Source: Deinococcus puniceus
GTDB lineage: Bacteria > Deinococcota > Deinococci > Deinococcales > Deinococcaceae
Length of the DNA stretch: 64,000 nucleotides
Reading direction: 5' to 3'
Assembly (NCBI RefSeq): GCF_001644565.1
Contig: NZ_CP011387.1
Coordinates: forward strand, 2,402,501-2,466,500
Part shown: piece after piece, positions 58,185 to 64,000 of the stretch
How positions within the stretch are numbered: the first letter of the stretch is position 1
Layout of the letters: every line of letters begins with the position of its first letter
Translations under genes and position numbers: made by a program
Notes under the pieces: generated by a model
The model's input: the letters and a program-made list of their open reading frames with translations, nothing else
Told to the model about the DNA's origin: nothing
Databases searched by the model: none

Positions 58185-59861
58185 TTAGCCCGCTTGCCAC
58201 ACGTCTTGCATTACTCGCCAGAGCAGTTCCGGCACAGTCTGGAAACTGTAGGGGGCATGAATCCGCTCCAGGCGTTGGTGATAGTCGCGTCCCCAAGGGC
58301 CGATGTTGACGATGGGAAACTCCAGGGCGTCGGCGGGCACAGGGTCTACGTGGGCCGGGTGCGGCGTCTGCTCGCGCAGGCAGTTCTGTTCGGGCAAGTT
58401 GGCCGCCTGTCCCAAAAAGCTCATGTCGGAGATTCCAGCAAAGTGGCCGCGCACGCGCAGGCTCAGGCCCGTTTGCAGCGCCAAGTCCTGCGTATGTCGC
58501 GCAATAGCCGCCTTGAGTACCGCGTCGGCGGTATGGTCGCCCAAATGCGTGTGTGGGTAATGCAGCGCCCCAAAGCCGAGGATGATGGCGGGACCGTCCA
58601 CTCCGGCGAGGCCCATCAGAGCCACCGTAATTTCACGGCTGGCCCGCAGGGGGTCGGGGCCAGACAGGGTGGATTCGATCCGCACCTGCACAGCTTCGGC
58701 TCCGACTCTGGCATCGGCCAACGCACGCAATTCGCCGTAAGTCAGCACTTTGGGATGCTGCACCATCAGGCGCGGGGCATTCAGGCTGCCCGCTCCCGCT
58801 GCCCGCCGTGCGAATTCGGCCTGAGACGAGGCCGCCACGTCGTCAGCCAGTCCCCGGAACAGGGCCAGAACCTCACTGGGCTGGCGCTGAACAGTCAGCA
58901 CATTGAAGGCGCACCAGACCCAAGCGGGCGTAGTCACGTCGTATTGGGTGCGGCTGTCACGCAACTCTAAGCAGGCAGGCGCGGCGGCTTCGCCCAACTC
59001 CGAGCGGTCGGCCAGTTCCGGGTTGGCTTCTACGCGGCGCAGCAATTCGGCGGTCATCAGGCTGGCACTCACGCCGTCGAAGGGGTAGGCGGCGTGCGTG
59101 GGGCAGCCCACCACCAACGCCGACAACAACACTTTGCCCACTGTGCCGAGGTACGCCGCCCGACCCTCTTCTCCGCTGCCTACATCGGCGGTGGCGTCCA
59201 GATTCAGGCCCGCCACCAGTTTCAGGTTGCGGCGGGCAGCAATATCAGGCAGGTCATGGGCCACCGCCCGCGCTCCGCTGGAACGGCCTTCTTCGTCAGG
59301 AGTCGCCACGAACAGCAGGTTGCCGGGCCGCTGCTCGGGCGGCAGTTGGCTGTAATGTTCCAGCACCGCCAGCCCCGCCGCCAAGCCCCCTTTCATGTCC
59401 AGCAGGCCGCGTCCGGGCAGGAATTCCCCCGACTGCAAATCCGCCAGAGCCAACCGCTCGGCTGCCTCCAGGCCCCGGCTCACCGACTGGGTTTCCAGGG
59501 TGTGACACATGGTTTCCATCAGCGCCTCGGTTTGTCCAGCCAACGGTTGCCACGCGCCGTAGTCGTCGGTACTGACCGTATCGTAGTGGCCTGCCAGCAG
59601 CACAGTCTGCGTGCCCTGACCCTCCACGAGCGCGTACACGTTCCAGGCATCATGGCCGGAACGGGCGCGGCCCAGCCACACATTCTCCGGGTGGGCGGCA
59701 AAAATAGGCCAGCGCCTTAGCTCGGCTTCCAGCAGGCCCGCGAAGGCCGTTTCTCCGGGCTGCCCGGTCACGCTCGGCCAACTGGTCAGCAGGAGCGCCA
59801 GTTCGCGGGCACGCGCAAACCAGTCACCCTGCACTGTGGGGGTCAGAAGTGGAGCGGTCAT
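58185..59861 (-). CDS. M20 peptidase, RocB (arginine utilisation)-like
   Basis: 558 residues, the length of RocB proteins. Metal-binding motifs are LLAGHYDTVS, LLDMKGGLAAG and PDEEGRSSGAR; GCPTHAAYPFDGVSA and RGHFAGISDMSFLG fit this subfamily. RocB in Bacillus is encoded with arginine catabolism genes but its reaction is not defined; M20 enzymes are di-zinc peptidases or deacylases. It stands between adk and infA, where map often lies in other bacteria. Confidence 0.88.
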   Translation of the reverse strand: MTAPLLTPTVQGDWFARARELALLLTSWPSVTGQPGETAFAGLLEAELRRWPIFAAHPENVWLGRARSGHDAWNVYALVEGQGTQTVLLAGHYDTVSTDDYGAWQPLAGQTEALMETMCHTLETQSVSRGLEAAERLALADLQSGEFLPGRGLLDMKGGLAAGLAVLEHYSQLPPEQRPGNLLFVATPDEEGRSSGARAVAHDLPDIAARRNLKLVAGLNLDATADVGSGEEGRAAYLGTVGKVLLSALVVGCPTHAAYPFDGVSASLMTAELLRRVEANPELADRSELGEAAAPACLELRDSRTQYDVTTPAWVWCAFNVLTVQRQPSEVLALFRGLADDVAASSQAEFARRAAGAGSLNAPRLMVQHPKVLTYGELRALADARVGAEAVQVRIESTLSGPDPLRASREITVALMGLAGVDGPAIILGFGALHYPHTHLGDHTADAVLKAAIARHTQDLALQTGLSLRVRGHFAGISDMSFLGQAANLPEQNCLREQTPHPAHVDPVPADALEFPIVNIGPWGRDYHQRLERIHAPYSFQTVPELLWRVMQDVWQAG

Positions 59862-60076
59862 GCGGCCAACCTGGCCTTACGCCACGCCTGCGAATTCGTC
59901 AATGGCTCGCTGACATCCAAAAGCAACCCTAAGAGGAACATAAAGCTTAGTTTAAGCCCTCTGTATCATTTCTTCCAGCGCCTGCCTATTCGACTGCCAT
60001 GCCATTAAATCGGCAAGAGGAGGCGGGCAGGAGACTCTCCCCCGCCCGCTGATTTATGATTCACCCGCTGAAAAAA

Positions 60077-60652
60077 TCAGTTCAACGTACTCAGAATCCG
60101 GCTGTACACATCGTCCATCGTGCCCACGCCGTCCACCGTTTTCAGGTGGCCCCGCGCCGCGTAGTAGTCGATCAGGGGGCGGGTCTGCTCGCGGTACACG
60201 TTCTGGCGTTCGCGGGCCACCGCTTCGGTGTCGTCGTCGCGGCCACTGGTTCTACCGCGCTCCACGATGCGGGAAATCAGAAGATCGTCGGGCACTTCTA
60301 GGAGCGGCACAGCGCTGATGGGTGCGCCGAGTTCTTCCAGCAGCATGTCGAGTTCCTGTGCCTGCGCGGTGGTACGCGGAAAGCCGTCGAAGATGACCCG
60401 CACGCTGTCCATGCTGGCGAGGCGGTCACGGATCAGCGCCATCAACAGGTCATCGGGCACCAGTTTTCCGGCTTTCATCAGTGGCCCGGCTTGCTGCCCC
60501 AATTCGGTGCCGCGCTCCACATGGTCACGCAGAATGTCGCCCGTGCTGATCTTGACGAGGTGTTGCTCGTGGGCAAGGCGTTCAGCCTGCGTGCCTTTGC
60601 CTGCGCCGGGCGGGCCGAGGAAAATCACGACTTTATTTTTGGATGTGGTCAA
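60077..60652 (-). CDS. adk: adenylate kinase
   Basis: 191 residues from the TTG at 60652, chosen for AAGGGGGA five bases upstream and a family-like N-terminus (MTTSKNKVVIFLGPPGAGKG); ATG 60682 is a weaker alternative. P-loop GPPGAGKGTQ, STGDILRDH, FDGFPRTTAQA and ERGRTSGRDDD with a short LID are present. Interconverts ATP+AMP and 2 ADP. A hairpin separates it from secY. Confidence 0.95.
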   Translation of the reverse strand: MTTSKNKVVIFLGPPGAGKGTQAERLAHEQHLVKISTGDILRDHVERGTELGQQAGPLMKAGKLVPDDLLMALIRDRLASMDSVRVIFDGFPRTTAQAQELDMLLEELGAPISAVPLLEVPDDLLISRIVERGRTSGRDDDTEAVARERQNVYREQTRPLIDYYAARGHLKTVDGVGTMDDVYSRILSTLN

Positions 60653-60760
60653 CGTAGTCCCCCTTCTTTGGGTGTACAGCATAAGGTGAACTGGGCACCT
60701 CTGGGGCGGGCTTGCCCAGAAGTGTTCCCCGATAGGTGACGCAGGGCAATGGGGCCAAAG

Positions 60761-60793
60761 CAAAACCGCCCACCCAGACGAGGGCGAGCGGTT
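60761..60793 (-). terminator. hairpin between secY and adk
   Basis: On the minus strand AACCGCTCGCCC pairs with GGGTGGGCGGTT (two wobbles), then TTTTGC. It starts 16 bases after the secY stop and may partly end the upstream operon. Confidence 0.65.
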
Positions 60794-60808
60794 GTACAGA
60801 ACGCTAGA

Positions 60809-62137
<1,329 letters not shown>

Positions 62138-62626
62138 TTAGCCCGCCTTCTCGTCGTTTTGACTATCGCTGACTTGACTGTCGCTGCCCTTGGCTTCGGG
62201 CAAGATCACTTTGCCGCCCGCTGCTTCCACAGCCTTGATCGCTGCGGCGCTGGCTGCGTCCACATGCACGGTGACGGCGCGGGTCAGTTCGCCGCTGGCC
62301 AGCAACTTCACGGGCCAGTTCTTGCGGCGCACCAGTCCGGTCAGTTCCAGCGCCTCACGGTCAAGCACGTCCATGCCCGTTTCCTCAAGGTGCGAGAGCT
62401 TCACGATTTCGTAGGTGGTGCCCACGTTGTTGAATCCGCGCTTGGGCAGACGGCTGATCAGGGTGCTGCGGCCACCTTCGAAGAAGGAACCTTTGCCAGC
62501 ACCGCTACGCGACTTCTGACCCTTGTGACCGCGTCCGGCGGTCTTGTCGGTGCCGCCGGGGCCGCGTCCAACACGTTTGCGGTTCTTGCGGCTGCCCTCT
62601 GAGGGCTTCAGTTCATGGAGCTTCAC
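62138..62626 (-). CDS. rplO: 50S ribosomal protein L15
   Basis: 162 residues. [40 protein letters not shown] and LPKRGFNN are typical. A C-terminal acidic tail ([15 protein letters not shown]) is extra. The GTG start overlaps the rpmD stop as GTGA. Confidence 0.98.
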   Translation of the reverse strand: MKLHELKPSEGSRKNRKRVGRGPGGTDKTAGRGHKGQKSRSGAGKGSFFEGGRSTLISRLPKRGFNNVGTTYEIVKLSHLEETGMDVLDREALELTGLVRRKNWPVKLLASGELTRAVTVHVDAASAAAIKAVEAAGGKVILPEAKGSDSQVSDSQNDEKAG

Positions 62627-62799
62627 CCTTCCACCTCCAACATGTGCTGCACAGTCTTGACCATGCCGCGAATGGCAGGCGAATCGTTGAGGACACGGGT
62701 GTCGCCAATTTTACGCAGGCCCAACGCTTTTACAGTGGCAACTTGACTGGCACGGCGGCCAATCACGCTGCTCTTCAGAGTGATCTTGATGGATGCCAT
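62623..62799 (-). CDS. rpmD: 50S ribosomal protein L30
   Basis: 58 residues: [20 protein letters not shown], then [20 protein letters not shown]. Stop overlaps rplO (GTGA); start overlaps the rpsE stop (TAATG). Confidence 0.97.
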   Translation of the reverse strand: MASIKITLKSSVIGRRASQVATVKALGLRKIGDTRVLNDSPAIRGMVKTVQHMLEVEG

Positions 62800-63329
62800 T
62801 ATTGAGCACCTCCGGCGGGTTGCGCGGCTGCGGCAGGCTCGCCGCGCAGGGCGCGAACTTGCTTGGCCGTCCGCAGGTTCTTGAAGCCGTCGAACACGGC
62901 ATACGCCACGTTGATTCGGTTCCGGCTTCCGAGTTCCTTCGAGAGCATGTTGGTGATCCCGGCCAGTTCGGCAATCGAACGGGGCACGGTGCCCGCGATG
63001 ACGCCCGTACCGGGGCCTGCGGGTTTCAGCAGCACGCGGCTGGTGGAATTCACACCGACGATGTCGTGCGGAATGGTTCCGTTTTCGACAGGCACGGTGA
63101 TCATGTTCTTGCGGGCAATCGCTTTGGCTTTCTCGATGGCCACAGGCACTTCTTTGGCTTTACCGATGCCCATGCCCACGCGACCGTTACGGTCACCGAG
63201 GATCACGAGTGCGGCGAAGCGGAAGCGGCGTCCACCTTGGTAGGTTTTGGACGTGCGGTTCACGAACAGCATCTTCTCTTCGAATTCGCTGGTTTCGCGT
63301 TCGCGGTCATTGCGACGATTAAAAGTCAA
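62799..63329 (-). CDS. rpsE: 30S ribosomal protein S5
   Basis: 176 residues. [39 protein letters not shown] and [15 protein letters not shown] are hallmark. I choose TTG 63329 ([12 protein letters not shown]) because GGAGG lies six bases before it; GTG 63335 would touch that site. It overlaps the rplR end by 11 bases. Confidence 0.97.
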   Translation of the reverse strand: MTFNRRNDRERETSEFEEKMLFVNRTSKTYQGGRRFRFAALVILGDRNGRVGMGIGKAKEVPVAIEKAKAIARKNMITVPVENGTIPHDIVGVNSTSRVLLKPAGPGTGVIAGTVPRSIAELAGITNMLSKELGSRNRINVAYAVFDGFKNLRTAKQVRALRGEPAAAAQPAGGAQ

Positions 63330-63656
63330 GGCCACCCTCCCGCGCCGCGTCTGCGAGCGCTTTCACGCGTCCGTGGTAACGGTACTGACCACGGTCAAAG
63401 ACAACCTGCTTGACACCCTTGGCAGTCGCGGCTTCGGCCAAGGCCTTGCCCACTGCGGCGGCGGTGTCGGTTTTGGTGCCGGTCTTGAGGACGCTGCTGT
63501 TGGCCGAGGCCAAGGTGGTGCCGCTGGCATCGTCGATGATTTGGGCGTAGATGTGCTTGCTGGAGCGGAACACGCTGAGGCGTGGGCGCTCGCCAGCAGC
63601 GACGCGTACCTTGCGGCGGGCGCGAAGCTTGCGGCGGATGGTGGTCTGGGCTGCCA

Positions 63657-63657
<1 letters not shown>
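63319..63657 (-). CDS. rplR: 50S ribosomal protein L18
   Basis: 112 residues. [37 protein letters not shown] and [20 protein letters not shown] are typical of the 5S rRNA-binding protein. The ATG overlaps the rplF stop (TAATG). Confidence 0.98.

Positions 63658-64000
<343 letters not shown>

Noticed and set aside
60056..60301. plus-strand frames opposite adk
   Set aside because: Shadows of adk; no family features.

Overview
This window looks like a chromosomal segment of a Deinococcus-type bacterium. DNA is GC-rich, protein families match that group, and the core ribosomal-protein/secY/rpoA cluster is present. Most transcription units have a -10-like TANNNT hexamer only 5-7 bases before the start codon, the signature of leaderless mRNAs common in Deinococcus. 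All assignments come from reading translated sequence and recognising family motifs; no database search was run.

Layout: 1-5 kb has a GGDEF-EAL protein (cut by the window start), glyA, and a GAF-HD-GYP protein. 5-20 kb is housekeeping and small-family genes: queG, a SnoaL-like protein, a glutamine cyclotransferase, tmk/Nif3, rlmB/aldose epimerase, an HtrA-like protease, a padR-linked operon, an EVE protein, a CPT-like kinase, thyX, a PlsC-like acyltransferase, DinB, mscL and a DUF512 radical SAM protein. 20-29 kb is more accessory: a cysteine-free sirtuin beside a KptA RNA 2'-phosphotransferase, a DUF937-TM-Ig-repeat surface protein, a uronate dehydrogenase/RidA/aldo-keto reductase operon, and one gene fusing an MNT nucleotidyltransferase to a HepT/HEPN toxin domain. 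29-43 kb holds acpS, a HAD phosphatase, lipB-lipA, a triple-GAF histidine kinase, an integrase-like fragment beside tRNA-Ile(GAT), dgt, a Nudix gene with ribF, a Yip1 protein, a tetR/SDR pair and era. 43-54 kb holds envelope and stress genes: secreted unknowns, Nudix, BstA/DinB, MazG-like, ftsH, mscS, NYN-plsX, DUF309, thioredoxin, and an RBBP9-like hydrolase.

54.4-64 kb is the 3' part of the ribosomal-protein supercluster on the minus strand: rplF(partial)-rplR-rpsE-rpmD-rplO-secY-adk, then a RocB-like M20 peptidase where map often sits, then infA-rpmJ-rpsM-rpsK-rpsD-rpoA-rplQ. Genes are joined by TAATG and GTGA overlaps, and the cluster ends at a strong terminator.

Intergenic DNA carries several dispersed repeat families: ~110-bp palindromic elements at 6485, 9643 and 41520; GTCTAAGG-bounded elements near 1838, 5039, 30869, 41474 and 53708; and TGATAC-bounded elements near 17544 and 49548. 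Short perfect hairpins also sit inside two reading frames, padR and the MNT-HepT linker, and may have shaped those proteins. The most interesting candidates are the MNT-HepT fusion, the zinc-less sirtuin with KptA, the DUF937/Ig membrane protein, and the codon-usage mosaic inside ftsH.
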